Assembly: GCA_018398585.1 (NCBI GenBank)
Contig: JAGTTD010000003.1
Coordinates: forward strand, 8,192,637-8,256,636
Source of the DNA: Simmondsia chinensis
Taxonomy: Eukaryota; Streptophyta; Magnoliopsida; Caryophyllales; Simmondsiaceae
Length of the DNA stretch: 64,000 nt
Direction of reading: 5' to 3'
The notes under the pieces were generated by a model, which did no database searches, was not told the origin of the DNA, and was given only the letters and a program-made list of their open reading frames with translations. Below, one piece after another: positions 35,441 to 47,038 of the stretch (within the stretch, counting starts at the first letter, position 1; each line of letters opens with the position of its first letter). Made by a program: the position numbers and the translations under genes.

Positions 35441-37310
35441 TTACAACCCAGCTGGGTCTGGAGGCTTAACATGTTAATGATTTACGTGAATTACGTGAGT
35501 GTTGTTTTTACGTGATTTATGTTCAACCTTGTCCCTAGCCAAAGGCTGGGGGCTTAACGTTCTCTATGTAATTTATGTTCCCTGGTGTAATTTACATTCT
35601 CAATGTGGTTTACGTTCCTTATGTGATTGACATCCCTTTTGTGATTTATGTTTAACCCAGCCCCAGACCGAAGGCTGGGGGCTGAAGTTGTTATTGGCGG
35701 TAACTTTCGCCAAACATGAGAGCCTGTGTTTGTTTGGGCCCCCATCTAACACCAGGGTCTGGCCGTTGTTTTGCTCCATTTGAAATGGGAGCATGAAGTA
35801 CTCAGGGCGGAAAACTTTCACCTAACGTGAGAGCTCGCGTTTGTTTGGGCCCCCATCTAACACTGGGGGCTGGCTATTGTTTTGCTCCACTTGAAATGAG
35901 AGCACGAAGTACTCGGGGTGGTAACTTTCGCCTAACATGAGAGTACGCATTTGTTTTGGCCCCCATCTAACACTGGGGGTTGGGCGTTGTTTTGCTCCAC
36001 TTGAAATGGGAGCACGAAGTACTCGGGGCGGTAACTTTCACCTAATATGAGAGCCTGCGTTTGTTTGGGTCCCCATCTAACACTGGGGTTGGCCGTTGTT
36101 TTGCTCCACTTGAAATGGGAGCATGAAGTACTCGGGGCGACGACTTTCACCTAACATGGGAGTCCGCGATTTCATTCGGGTCCCCATCTAACACCGGGGG
36201 TTGACCGTTATTTTCGTCCACTTGAAATGGGAGCACGAAGTAATCTGGGAGGTAACTTTCACCTAACGTGAGAGTTTGCGTTTATTTGGGCTCCCATCTA
36301 ACATCAGGGGCTGGTTGTTGTTTTGCTAACCTTGAAATGGGAGCACGAAGTATTCGGGGCGGTAACTTTCACCTAACATGAGAATCCGTGTTTGTTTGTG
36401 TCCCCATCTAACACTGGGAGCTGGCCGTTGTTTTGCTCCACTTGAAATGGGGGCACGAAGCACTCGAGGAGGTAGCTTTCACCTAACGTGGGAGTCCAGG
36501 ATTTCATTTGGGTCCTCATCTAACACTAGGGGCTGGCTGTTGTTTTGCTCCACTTGAAATGGGAGCACAATGTACTAGGGGCGGTAACTTTTGCCTAATG
36601 TGAGAGTCCGCGTTTGTTTGGGCCCCCATCCAATACTGGGAGCTGGCCGTTGTTTTGCTCCACTTGAAACGGGGGCACGAAGTACTCGGGGCGGTAACTT
36701 CCACCTAACTTGGGAGTCCGCGATTTCATTTGGGTCCCCATCTAACACCGGAAGCTGACCGTTGTTTTGCTCCACTTGAAATGGGAGCACAAAGTACTCG
36801 GGGTGATAACTTCCACCTAATGTGAGAGTCCGCCTTTGTTTGGGCCCCCATCTAACACCGGGGGCTGGCCGTTGTTTTGCTCCACTTGAAATGGGAGCAC
36901 AAAGTACTCAGGGCGGTAACTTTCACCTAACATGGGAGTCCGGGATTTCATTCGGGTACCCATCTAACACCGGCGGTTGGCCGTTGTTTTGCTCCACTTG
37001 AAATGGGAGCATGAAGTACTCGGGGCGGTAACTTTCATCGAACATGGGAGTCCGCGATTTCATTTGGGTGGCCATCTAACACGAGGGCTGGCCGTTGTTT
37101 CGCTCCACTTGAAATGGGAGCACGAAGTACTCGGGGCGGTAACTTTTGCCTAATGTGGGAGTCCGCGATTTCATTTGGGTCCCCATCTAACACTGGGGGC
37201 TGGTTGTTGTTTTGCTCCACTTGAAATGGGAGCACGAAGTAATCAGGCGCGTTAACTTTCACCTAACGTAGGAAGTCCGCGATTTGTTTGTGTACCCATT
37301 GGGGGCTCGA
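35440..37310. repeat. 111-bp minisatellite, about 14 units, in the LARD interior
   Basis: Units contain TTGTTTTGCTCCACTTGAAATG, GGAGCACGAAGTACTCGGGG, GGTAACTTTCACCTAAC-TGGGAGTCCGCG and a CCCCATCTAACAC-GGGG motif. The CTTGAAATG mark recurs about every 111 bp from 35779 to 37221. Two unit subtypes alternate irregularly (GTTTGTTTGGGCCCC versus GATTTCATTTGGGT). Shorter CCAAAGGCTGGGGGCT repeats precede it (35450-35690). Minus-strand ORFs over it are repeats of one another, not genes. Confidence 0.9.
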
Positions 37311-38226
37311 CCCTTCATAACCTAGCCAATCACTAAAGACCAAAAACTAACACTTTACAAATCTGTAATATGGAAAGAACTGCGATCTTTAAAAGACTGA
37401 AAATTACAATCTATTATCCACATCACAAGCAGAAACCCAAGCAATATCCATATAAAAAAGCCTCATATTTGGCGATACAAGGTAGCTCATGATCAGCACA
37501 TCTTAACAGTGGCGTTGAACATTACAAGCCAGTTAAAAAGATACTAAAAACGCCTACTAGAGCTATCATTCAAGATATCTATTCCAGAGTTGAACGCTAA
37601 ATACAAAAACCAAAAGTCCAAAAACATCAAAACCAAGTTTTCTTTTCGTACAATAGCTATCATTCAAGATACCTATTTCAAAGTTGAACACTAAATACAA
37701 AAACCAAAAGTCCAAAAAATCAAAAACAAGGATAACACTTGCGCACCACCCCAGCCCATGGCTGAGAGCTGATCAATATGATTCTATGAGGCAAAGGGTC
37801 AAAAAGCACTATACAAAAACTTCAGAAAAGGAACATACAGAGCATACAGGCCAGCCGCCAATACTATGTCAAAAAACATGCATATGTTATGTACTATACA
37901 AAAATCAACATTTGGCCTAGTCAAAAACTTACAACTATTGTCATTCCAAAACAAAAACACCTTCTAAAACAAATAAAAAGACAAAAAGCTATTCTAAATC
38001 AAGCATATTAAAAACTTAGCAAATAAGACTCTAGTCTCCTTCAGAACTGGACCCGCGCTCCTTCTCCAAAAAAGACGTCCTAGGTTCGCCTCCTTAGGCT
38101 TGCACTTGTCTATGCCACACTAGTCTTCGGATGCTATACACTCCACAGTCGAATATGACCAAATTTACATTCACCTCAAGCTGAATATAAACTCGCTCAC
38201 ATTCACCCCTGGAGCGAGGGGCTAAC
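37311..38226. other. Non-coding interior of the LARD, 3' part
   Basis: A-rich sequence with a short internal duplication (the AAAGTTGAACACTAAATACAAAAACC-like block near 37590 and 37680). It ends at the purine-rich tract adjoining the right LTR. No coding region seen. Confidence 0.55.
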
Positions 38227-39486
38227 TGTTAAGAATAAAAAAATAACTAAATTAATATTAAAATAGGATAACAAAATAATAAATTTAAAAACACAAAAGT
38301 GCAAATAAACCTCCACCCCACCCTTTTCTCTCTCCTCTCACCCATGAGCTATCTCTCTCCCCTTCTTCCATTGTCTCTCACTTTCCTCTCTCCTCATTTA
38401 CTTTACCTACCCCGCCCCCCACGTTTTCTCTCTCCTCAATCACACCCCCATCCCTTTCTCTCTCCTCTCTCCACCCTACTACCGCCTCGCCGGTACTGCT
38501 CAGACCACCACGCCGGTACCGTCGCCTCCCCCACCACACCGGTACCAGCGATTTTTGCCCTCTCTCCTATGCTCTGTCTTCTCTCTCTCCTCAAGCCAGG
38601 CCACTCACCGGTACTTCCCTAACCTTCGCACTGGTACCCGCCCACCACCAGTACCACCTGCTGCCCCCCTCTCTCTCCTCTCACCACCACAACATCTCTT
38701 GACCCCACACTTCTTTTCTCACCGGTACCGCCGCTCCCCTAGCTGGTACCGCCTGACCACCACTGGTACTGCCCAGCCACCACACTGGTGCCGCCACACC
38801 ACCACAGTACTACCCTTTGCCACCCCTTCCTCCAATCACCATCCACCTCACCACCAGCTCCACCACCCCTTAGTTCTTATAAATATCAATCTCTTCTCCC
38901 TCATTCAAACCCGACAAGGCCTTCCTTTCTCTCATTTACAACAACTCCCCAATAAGCTCCTCCTTTTTCTCTCTCCTCTCTCCCCTCTCCGGCCACCTAG
39001 CCGGCTAGTATCGCCCCTCTTTTATAAATATCAATCCCTCTCCAACTCAACCAAGGACAACCCACAAGAGGCTCTCTCTACACACCTCATACACTCCTTC
39101 TCCCTCTGAAGCTATGAACTCTCTTTAGAGACCTCATGTCTCTTTCTTTCCTAAGGCCCGGGTTTGCTCCCTTCCCCACCTCACTCACCCATACTTACTA
39201 GGAATTGTTTATTTTACGCCTACCTATTATTGCTACCACTTCTCCTACTGACTTAGGCATCGGAGGGGTCCCCCGCGATCCAAATCATCACGGGTCCCCC
39301 GCGATCCAAACCATCGCAGGTCCCTCTGATGACCTTGCTTGTTTTTCCAGTATGCCTGGGTTAAATGTGCTAGCAGCTGCTTTCTTAGTGAGAGCTCGAG
39401 TTCCGCTCTCATCCAGAACCTACAAATATTTGTTACTCAGGGCATTTGGGTCTGGCTCACACACTGAACCAAATTTAACTGAATCA
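38227..39486 (+). repeat. Right LTR of the LARD
   Basis: Colinear with the left LTR. Differences include loss of the long C-tract, a small deletion near 39000 and a local duplication of about 30 bp (GGGTCCCCCGCGATCCAAA at about 39266 and 39292). Confidence 0.88.
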
Positions 39487-39604
39487 AATAGCGTGTTAGA
39501 TTTCAATTATGATTGCTTTAGGATGCAAACAACTCATCAATATTCAGTGGGGCAATACAATTTAGCATGTAATTTTGAAGCACTTCTAACATGACGCAAT
39601 GTTG

Positions 39605-40060
39605 TAGTTGTAATTAAATGATCTGGTGTAAGTTATTTCGGCGTTGTTTTCAGATGTTTGTTTTCTTGCATGCTCAGATGTCCTACATTAAAGGTAACAT
39701 GTTAGTGCCAATCAGTTTAGATACGTTATTTTTAGAGTTCAAAACCATTTGAGGACATTTTTGCTCATTAGCTTGGTTCCTTAACATGCTATAAATCCTT
39801 GTTGTCCAAGAGGTCACGAATTCAAATCTTTAACATAATTTAAGCACAAGGTATAAGATGGGTCTGCACAATATCTATACTTCAAGCCCAACGGGCATTC
39901 ACGTGTGAGGGTAAGTTAGAGTGTAAAGCCATTCATGGGCTTTTATCCATCATCTTAAACTTTTGAAAAATTTATTTTTCTTGGCAGTTATTTTGTTTTT
40001 TGTTTTGTTTAGTGTATTGTTCTATGTTGCCTTATATTAGGTACTATTGCCCTAATGGCT
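39605..40060. repeat. Dispersed duplicate, copy B, with TRIM inserted
   Basis: Partner of 12465-12650. The two halves of the match are separated by the TRIM at 39730-39986 and its target duplication, so the duplicated segment predates that insertion. The short stretch ATGTTTGTTTTCTTGC... AAAG|GTAAC follows a TTTTCAG, resembling a small exon. Confidence 0.6.
39730..39986 (+). mobile_element. TRIM (terminal-repeat retrotransposon in miniature), copy 1
   Basis: 257 bp flanked by a perfect GTTAT duplication (39725-39729 and 39987-39991). The two short terminal repeats are diverged but follow the family pattern: TTAGAGT-AAA...CTTAAACTTTTG...CTTGGCA or CCTTAACA. The interior has a GGTCACGAATTCAAATC tRNA-like box and AATTTAAGCACAAGGTATAAG, as in the other two copies. 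Confidence 0.8.
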
Positions 40061-40319
40061 TGCGTTGAGAAGATGGTACTTTTCTTTGCAAATTACATTT
40101 GCGACAAGAAAAGCAATTGTGTTAGCATTTGATTCTTCACAATAAGGATCTTTAATAGAGAATATAAACACATTCAAGTGTGCGGCTATCATTTTCTTTC
40201 CATACTCCTATAATTTTACATCATTTTAGACCGATTAGCATTTGCAAATATCATTTATAAGATTATTAAAAAGATTTTAGCCAACACGCTCAAACCAATC
40301 TTCACTAGGGTAATGATGC

Positions 40320-40554
40320 AATCTATTTTGATTGTTTCTAAATTTAGGGAAAAGAAGATGAGAGGAGAAGATTAGTGAGAAATACAAAGAGAAGAGTAGA
40401 AGAGAGTAGGAGATTAGAGATTATGAGAAGAGAAGAACAATAGAAGTTTAGAGTGTATTTCATTAGCTATCAAACTTAATACATCATTCAAGTATTTATA
40501 GAGCAGTCTTGGAACAATCTTGAGATGCTAACAACCTTTTGCTCTAAAACATTT
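40320..40554 (-). repeat. Older LTR-like sequence, left half, split by copia element 1
   Basis: On the minus strand a CTCTATAAATACTTG TATA-type box (about 40490-40505) is followed by a C/T-rich leader, as in LTR promoters. It continues on the far side of copia element 1 at 45644 (about 45644-45760, AATCTAGAATCTA repeats). LTR boundaries are not defined. Region 39992-40319 holds no gene I can see apart from copy B of the duplicate. Confidence 0.4.
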
Positions 40555-40755
40555 TGTGCGGAAAAACTATAACTCTTGGTATGCAATCCAAATCAAATAC
40601 CACGACAATACGAGAAGTAAATGGACTAAAAGAGAAAAGAAACAAATGACACAATTATTTACGTGGAAACTCCTCTACAATCGAGAGGGGAGAAAACCAC
40701 GGGCGGAGATTGAAACTTTTTTATTAATGAATCAAGAAGAGAACAAATACATAAA

Positions 40756-40789
<34 letters not shown>

Positions 40790-41032
40790 GCAAGGATGAT
40801 GGCGACCTCTCTTTATTTGGATACCCAATAGCGAAACCCTCGTGCAGTATTTATAACCCCGTGAAAATTAGGACCCCGATCAATCAGCACCAGCTCTGCA
40901 GCGGCATCTCAGAATTTGACAGAGAGCTCCTCGATCGATCTGTCCTGATACCCGACCGATCGGCTCACACACGGCGTACGGCTCCTAAATAAAACACCAA
41001 TAAATACCCCAAATTTGAGACATACCCTAACA
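40555..41032 (-). repeat. Left LTR of copia element 1
   Basis: Contains the block ATCGAGAGGGGAGAAAACCACGGGCG-like shared with the other two copia LTRs in the window, and a (CT)n tract at 40760-40787. It has fewer GATCGATCGG palindromes than the right LTR, which explains the 46-bp length difference. Confidence 0.9.
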
Positions 41033-41112
41033 AATCTCCACCTTGGCTCAAATTTCATCAACACATAATAGCTTCTCCTTTTCCACAAATGCCCAGCCGG
41101 GGCTAACACAAT

Positions 41113-41850
41113 TCAAACGCAAAGAGCCACCAAATTCAAGCAATGCTCAAATTTGCTCCCTGGTAGTACCTTAGTGAACATGTCAGCTGGATTGTCCTCA
41201 GTCTCAATCTTTTTCAACTCCACCTTCCGCTCATCAATCAGATCTCTAATGAAATGATGCTTCACATCTATATGCTTCGTTCTATCGTGATGTGACATTT
41301 GATCCTTCGCTAGGTGAATGGCAGACTAACTATCACAGTAGACTCTAACAGTGCCATGCTCAGCACTGAATTCACTAATCAAACCTCTCAACCAGACGGC
41401 TTCTTTGAATACTTCTGTGACTGCCATATACTCAGCCTCGGTAGTAGATTGTGTTGTAACAGACTATAGACACGCTCTCCAAATGATAGTTGTGTCACGT
41501 AAACAAAACACATACCCTGATATGGACTTCTTCTTATCGAGGTCTCCACCATAATCAGAATCTGCATACCCAACCAAGCAACACTTACTTTTCCCTTATT
41601 CCAAACAAATATCAAAAGTTCCACGAAGATATCTAAGAATCCACTTCACCGCATGCCAATGCTCTTTATCTGGATTCACCATGTACCTACTGACTCTGCT
41701 CACTACAAAAGCAATATCTGGACGCGTACAAACCATCACGTACATAATACTGCTCACTGCACTAGAATAAAGAATCTAAGACATGTACTTGACATCCTCC
41801 TCAGTCTGAGGCAAATCCAATGCTGAAAGTCTGAAGTGAGCTGCTAAGGG
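41113..41850 (-). pseudogene. RNase H of copia element 1
   Basis: Pieces match copia RNase H, including the segment [12 protein letters not shown] at the C-terminus and, at 41388-41624, a degraded core in the wrong frame. Several frame changes; dead. Confidence 0.75.
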
Positions 41851-41888
41851 CATGCCAACTGGATTAGAATCCTTCATATGAATCCTGT

Positions 41889-42467
41889 CTAACACCTTCT
41901 CAATATACTTCTCCTGAGACACGTATAATTTTTCAAATTTTCGGTCTCTACGATCTCCATGCCTAAGATCTTCTTAACTGCTCCAAGATCTTTCATCTCA
42001 AACTCACTCTTCAACATAGATTTCAAGTCATCAACATCCTTCATGTCTCGTGCTGCAATCAACATATCATCAATGTATAAAAGCAAATAATAAAAGGACC
42101 TTGTATCAGTCTTTCTAAAGTACACACAACTATCGTACTTACTCCTGATGTACCCATGACCTGTCATGAGCTGATCAAATCTCCTATACCACTGCCTAGG
42201 AGACTGCTTCAAACCATACAAAGACTTCTTAAGCAAACATACATGGTCTTCCTTTCCTTCTACAACAAAGCTCTTGGGCTGATGCATATAGATACTCTCT
42301 TCTAGTTCACCATGCAAAAATGCAGTTTTTACATCTAACTGCTCAAGCTCTAAGTCATGCATGGAAACTAAAGATAAAAGCACACGAATCGAAATATGTC
42401 TAACTACAGGTGAAAATATATCAAGAAAATCAATACCCTGTACCTGACTGTAGCCTTTAGCTACCAA
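41889..42467 (-). pseudogene. Reverse transcriptase of copia element 1
   Basis: A 192-codon open stretch: KGYSQVQGIDFLDIFSPVV, LDVKTAFLHGELEESIYM (first catalytic Asp), LYGLKQSPRQWYRRFD and the active site LLYIDDML. A frame change after MEIVE breaks the C-terminus. Upstream sequence to 42560 continues in another frame. Confidence 0.88.
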
Positions 42468-42878
42468 ACGTGCCTTGTATCTTGCATCTTCAACTCCAGG
42501 AATGCCCTCCTTTCTTTTGAAGACTCATTTGCAACCAATCAGTCTTTTCCCTGTTTAAGGTTTCACCAATTCCCATGTCTGGTTCTTATGAAGAGACTGC
42601 ATCTCTTCATTCATAGCAATGAGCCACTTCTCAGCATCTTATCTCGATACAGCCTTTGAATACAAAGTCGGCTCACTGTCATCTAAAGACTAAGCAGTAG
42701 TAAGGGCATAAGCAATCAGCTTGTCATACCCATATCTCTCTGAAGGCTTGATCTGTCGCCTCGGTCTATCACCTGCTATTGTATTATTCTCCACCTACTG
42801 ACCTGTTTCTGCATTATTAATAACAACATCAGAAACCTGTACCTAAGGTGCCGGAATACTCTCTAGCTGAACGACCTA

Positions 42879-43722
42879 CTAATCTGACTGTATATGTGTA
42901 ACATCAGGTATCTCAACCTGAACTGAATCACAATCAACGAAGGATGTGTGTGGAGGATGTAGTAGAGCAGACTCATCAAAGGTGACATCTCTACTAGTCA
43001 AAAACTTCTGAGCACTGGGATCCCACATTCTATATCCCTTCACACTTGACGAATAACCAAGAAATATGCATTTCTTGGCCCTAGGCTCTAGCTTTCCATC
43101 GTTAACATAAGCATATGCAGGACAACCAAATACTTTAATTTGAGAATAATCAGAAGTAGAACAAGACCATACCTCTTCAGGTGTCTTCATCTACAATGAA
43201 GAATGCAATTTCTTGTTCACAAGATAGCAAGCCATGCTAACTGCTTCTGCCCACCATTCTCTTTTCAAGCCTGCATTTGAAAGCATATATCGAGCCTTCT
43301 CAAGTAACATCCTGTTCAATCTTTCAGCCACTCCATTTTGCTGAGGTCGACCTGTACATGTCCTGTGTCTGACTATACCCAGATCTTCACAAAATTGAGT
43401 GAAGTCACCTTCAACAAACTCAAGACCATTATCAGTCCTCAACCTCTTTATTGGCTTCCCTGTCTGTTTTTCAAGAAGAATCTTCCATTTCTTGAAGACA
43501 TCATACACTTCATTTTTCTATCTTCAGAAAATAGACTCAAACTTTATGTGAATAATCATTAGTAAACCTTAGAAGATACCTGAACCCACCTTTAGAAGCC
43601 ACTATAGAAGGTCCCCACAGATCAGAATGTATATAATCTAATGTTCCCTTTGTCTGATGCACTGCTGACTTGAAGCTGACTCTTTTCTGCTTCCCATACA
43701 CACAGTGCTCATAGAAATCCAT
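42879..43722 (-). pseudogene. Integrase of copia element 1
   Basis: The zinc-finger end and core are visible: CVYGKQKRVSFKSAVH, LDYIHSDLWGPS (first Asp), RTDNGLEFVEGDF (second Asp), QQNGVAERLNR (catalytic Glu), then KVFGCPAYAYVNDGKLEPRAKK. A frame change separates the first part (43537-43722) from the second (43191-43508), and a stop separates the third (42879-43190). Confidence 0.87.
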
Positions 43723-43749
43723 CAGTCCTGTTGATTGACCACAAAGCAG

Positions 43750-44208
43750 TCACCTTTTACTCAACTCAGACAATGCCTTATCACCAATGTGACCCAATCT
43801 CATGTGCCACAGTCTCGTGATCTCTGCATCTGTCATAGTATATGTGGAAGCAGCAACTGAACCTATCACGGTAGTACTTGCAAGCTCATACAAAGTACCT
43901 ACCCTTTTCCCTTTCATTACAACTAAAGCACCCTTATTGACCCACATGACTCCACCTTCAGCAGTGTACTTGTACCCACTAGATTCAAAGGTACCTAGAA
44001 AAATCAAGTTTTTCTTCAACTCCGGGACGTGACGTACATCACTTACAGCTCTAATAGCCTGATCAAACATCCTCACACGAATTGTCCCAATCCCCACTAC
44101 CTTACAAGCAGCATTGTTACCCATTAAGACAACTCCACCCTGTATAGACTTATATGTGAAAAACCAGTCTCTATTTAGACTAATGTCATTTGAACAACTC
44201 GAATCCAT
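43750..44208 (-). pseudogene. Protease and pre-integrase region of copia element 1
   Basis: Active site reads MDSSCSNDIS where copia proteases have DSGCS-H, so the Gly is lost. GGVVLMGNNAACKVVGIGT follows, then the pre-integrase LWHMRLGHIGDKALSEL. Reading stops at a TGA before the integrase zinc finger. Confidence 0.82.
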
Positions 44209-44366
44209 GACCCACTTATCCTTGAACCTGGACTGAGAATCAGCAACTAAAAGAAACTCCCCATCACTATCATCCTCTACAACACTAGCCTCAGCGGACT
44301 TAGCTTTGCCTTGGTCACCCCTGTTACCTTCTTTCGATTTATTTTTATATTTTTAACAATTTTTCT

Positions 44367-45083
44367 TTATGTGCCCTTTCTTATGACAGTAATGGCACGA
44401 CAGGTTCTTATGTCTAGATTTAGACCTAGTCTTTTTTCCACCATTGGATCCTCTATGTTCTGAACTACCTCTCCATGTAAACCACTACCTGAGTCATTCA
44501 CCGAGTCAGATAACTCCCTATGTACCCGTTCTTTACTCACAAGGTTTCTTTTCACCTCATTAACAGTAATGGTCGGCCTACCCCCGTATATCATGCTTTC
44601 TACACAGCCCTTGTACGAATGAGAGAGCAAACATAGTAACAACATAGCTTGGTCCTTGTCCTTAGGGACATCATACAATTCCTTTAATTCTTGTATGATA
44701 GAAGTAAACTCGCTAAGATGGTTTTTAAGAGATGTACCTTCTGTCATACGGAAAGTAAATAACCAACGCTTCACTGCGAGTTTGTTGGAGACAGACTTGT
44801 GGCAAAACATGTCTAGAAATTTCTCCCATAACTCCTTTGCGGTTTTCATCTCTAAGACCTCTGTCAAAACATCATCTGCTAAACACATCTGTATCGCCGT
44901 GAGAGCCTAATCATCCAACTCTTCCCACTGTGCCTCGGTCATAGTCTCAGGTTTCTTCTCTTTCCCCTCCAGTGCTTTCTTCAAGCCATTCTGAGTCAAG
45001 AGTCCTTTCACATGGACTTGCCATAAGCTAAAGCTTCCTTGACCTCCGAACTTCTTTACCTCAGTCTTAATACCTGATACCAT
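44367..45083 (-). pseudogene. gag of copia element 1
   Basis: The start is the ATG at 45083-45081, right after the primer-binding site. The frame stays the same to 44367 except for a TAG at about 44910. UBN2-type capsid features: TAKELWEKF, KRWLFTFRMTEGTSLKNHLSEF, LLCLLSHSYKG. A frameshift occurs just before the zinc knuckle, CHYCHKKGHIKKNC, which is readable in a neighbouring frame near 44360-44400. Confidence 0.85.
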
Positions 45084-45096
45084 TGTACCAATTCGA

Positions 45097-45119
45097 ATAA
45101 CCAGGCTCTAATACCAATT
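45097..45119 (-). promoter_or_regulatory. Primer-binding site of copia element 1
   Basis: Minus strand next to the right LTR: AATTGGTATTAGAGCC, one change from the initiator tRNA-Met site TGGTATCAGAGCC. Confidence 0.75.
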
Positions 45120-45643
45120 TGTGCGGAAAAACTATAACTCTCGGTATGCAATCCGAATCATATACTACAATAATACGAGAAATAAATGGACTAAAAAAGA
45201 AAAGAAACAAACGACACAAGTATTTACATGAATCCCCTCTACAATCAAGAGGAGAGAAAATCACGGGCGAAGATTGAGTTTTTTTTTTTATTAATGAATT
45301 AAGAAGAGAACAAATACATAAACTCTTCTGTCTCTCTCTCTCTCTCACGCAAGGATGACGATGACCTCTCTTTATTTGGGTACCCAAAAGCGAAACCCTT
45401 GTGCGGTATTTATAACCCCGTGAAAATTAGGACCCTGATCGATCGGGATGTCCCGATCGATCGCCAACCCGATCGATCATCAGTTCCTGATCGATCGGCG
45501 CCCGCTCTACAGCGGCATCTTAGAATTTGACAGAGAGCTCCCCGATCGATTGGTCCTGATACCCGATCGATCGGCTCACACACGGTGTACGGCCCCTAAA
45601 TAAAACACCAATAAATACCCCAAATTTGAGACATACCCTAACA
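45120..45643 (-). repeat. Right LTR of copia element 1
   Basis: Carries about five CGATCGATCGG-like palindromes between 45437 and 45580, versus two or three in the left LTR, so this cluster changes copy number. Confidence 0.9.
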
Positions 45644-45648
45644 CATTT

Positions 45649-46182
45649 GAATCACATTCTAGAAAAATCTAGAATCTATTGAACAATCTAGAATCTAAAT
45701 TGAAAATAAGGTGGGAAAAGGAAAGAGTGAAAGAGTGTGTAACAGGTGATATCCTCATACCAGGGGCCTTTCTGCCTGTTGGCGCGATCCATGACAACAT
45801 TCTGAGTACTTGTGAAATCTTAAACGCCTTCAATTGCAAATAGAGGTAATGGGTTAGACAACTATCAAGTTGGGTATAAAGAAGGGATACGATAGGAGAG
45901 AATCAAATTATTTGAAATCAATTATGGTTAAGATCGGGTTCTCCACCACTTAGGTAGGTTGGATCATGCTATGAGTCATTTTGGCCACTTCTCGATTCAG
46001 GTTGAGGATGCCCCATGTGGAGATTATTTCGAGAAAGGGTCTAAGGTAAGCGGATTCATTATCGATATAACCATCCGTTTTCTGTATTGATATTTTGGTA
46101 GGACTTCTCTAAAAAAAGCGAACATGTCATACGAAGGCCATAGAATGGCGGAGGGGTGGCAACGAGAGATAGTCTTCTCAGA
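45649..46182. other. Unassigned DNA right of copia element 1
   Basis: The first ~110 bp is the other half of the LTR-like target. The rest has no recognised feature. Confidence 0.45.
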
Positions 46183-46384
46183 GCAGTTACTTTGGGATTC
46201 CGGAATATTGAACTAAAAGGTGAAAGTGAAATAATTATCAAGGCTCTTAAGAGGAATTTGTGTCCCCCTTACAGAACCAGAACATTATCAAAGACATGCG
46301 AAAAATAACTCATGATGGGAATGTAGTCACTTTCAACCATTGCTATAGAGAGGATAATTCGGTAGCTGATTTGGCTGCAAAGTA
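46183..46384 (+). pseudogene. RNase H-like (RVT_3) relic, probably LINE-derived
   Basis: One frame reads VTLGFRNIELKGESEIIIKAL. A neighbouring frame then reads QNIIKDMRKITHDGNVVTF and NHCYREDNSVADLAAK, ending in a stop where LAK..A normally continues. This order is the C-terminal half of the RNase H domain common in plant non-LTR retrotransposon proteins and their captured relatives. The frameshift and lack of upstream domains mark it as a relic. Confidence 0.65.
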
Positions 46385-46890
46385 GGGTTATAATATTCGT
46401 TTGTGTTTGATTTGGTTCCTTAGCCTAGTCTTAATCTAGATGTTATTGTTATGGTTGATATTGGGTCCAAGACTGGCTAACCGAAATCATTTCCTAAACT
46501 TCTTTGATTGGTTATCGTCTCCATACTACGCTCGGAAGAAGAGAAAGAGGCATGCCAAAGAAGAGATGGTTGGAGACGATTCAACATGACCTAACCCAAA
46601 CCTATGGGAGGAGATAACCTTAGATAGAGCTCAGTGGAGGGCTACTATAGAGGAAGCTGATATAATGGCTTAGAATACATAAACATATTCTTGCTAACAC
46701 TAGTGCTCCCAAGCTTACGGCTTCTTTGGTGTACTTGATATGGCTGGAAGTTATTTTATTTGCCTATTTGCATATTATTTGTCTTTCGTTGCTTTATGCT
46801 TTCGTTATGCTTGCCTTGTGCCATGTCTTTGCTCTTATACTTTTATGTTTTTATGCTCTCATGCTTTTATACTTTCATGCTTCTTAGGTT
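46385..46890. other. Unassigned DNA
   Basis: No gene or repeat I can support. Confidence 0.45.
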
Positions 46891-46892
46891 AG

Positions 46893-47038
46893 GGGCCTTC
46901 GGACACAACCTTCCTTTAGGGTCACACACCTCCCCCCCCCTCTCCCCCCCCCCCCCCCCCCCCCCCCCCGCCCCTCCCACGGACCTTGCTTATGCAGGAA
47001 CCATTGAGGCACTGGGTTTGTTGTTGTTATTGTTGTAT
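46893..47038 (+). mobile_element. SINE copy 1 with poly-C tract
   Basis: Contains GGGGCCTTCGGACACAACC, an internal C-tract (C26 at 46944-46969, after C9) and a 3' end ATTGAGGCACTGGG followed by TTGTTGTTGTTATTGTTG. The same 3' end with a TTG tail occurs at 47752, 61340 and, inverted, 63950, which is the layout of TTG-tailed plant SINEs. Confidence 0.6.

Larger units (their letters stand above)
32532..39486 (+). mobile_element. Large non-coding LTR retrotransposon derivative (LARD), gypsy type
   Basis: LTRs at 32532-33805 (1,274 bp) and 38227-39486 (1,260 bp) start TGTTAAGAATAAAA and end in ..ACA/..TCA. The primer-binding site is next to the left LTR, and GGAGCGAGGGGCTAAC, a purine-rich tract, lies just before the right LTR. 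The 4.4-kb interior has no gag or pol, but contains a 111-bp minisatellite. Flanks are GTTAG on the left and AATAG on the right (3 of 5 match), so the target duplication is decayed or the right end is a base or two off. It would depend on proteins from an autonomous relative. Confidence 0.85.
40555..45643 (-). mobile_element. Ty1/copia element 1, nearly full-length, defective
   Basis: LTRs at 40555-41032 (478 bp) and 45120-45643 (524 bp) start TGTGCGG and end CCTAACA. The target duplication CATTT is perfect (40550-40554 and 45644-45648). Minus-strand order: primer-binding site, gag with UBN2-like region, zinc knuckle, protease, integrase, RT, RNase H. Frameshifts and stops occur throughout. 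Motifs fit the Tork/TNT1-like branch. It is closely related to copia element 2 but is a distinct family member. Confidence 0.92.

Noticed and set aside
35554..37262. Series of minus-strand ORFs with similar peptides
   Set aside because: They are translations of the 111-bp minisatellite units, with stops in most units.
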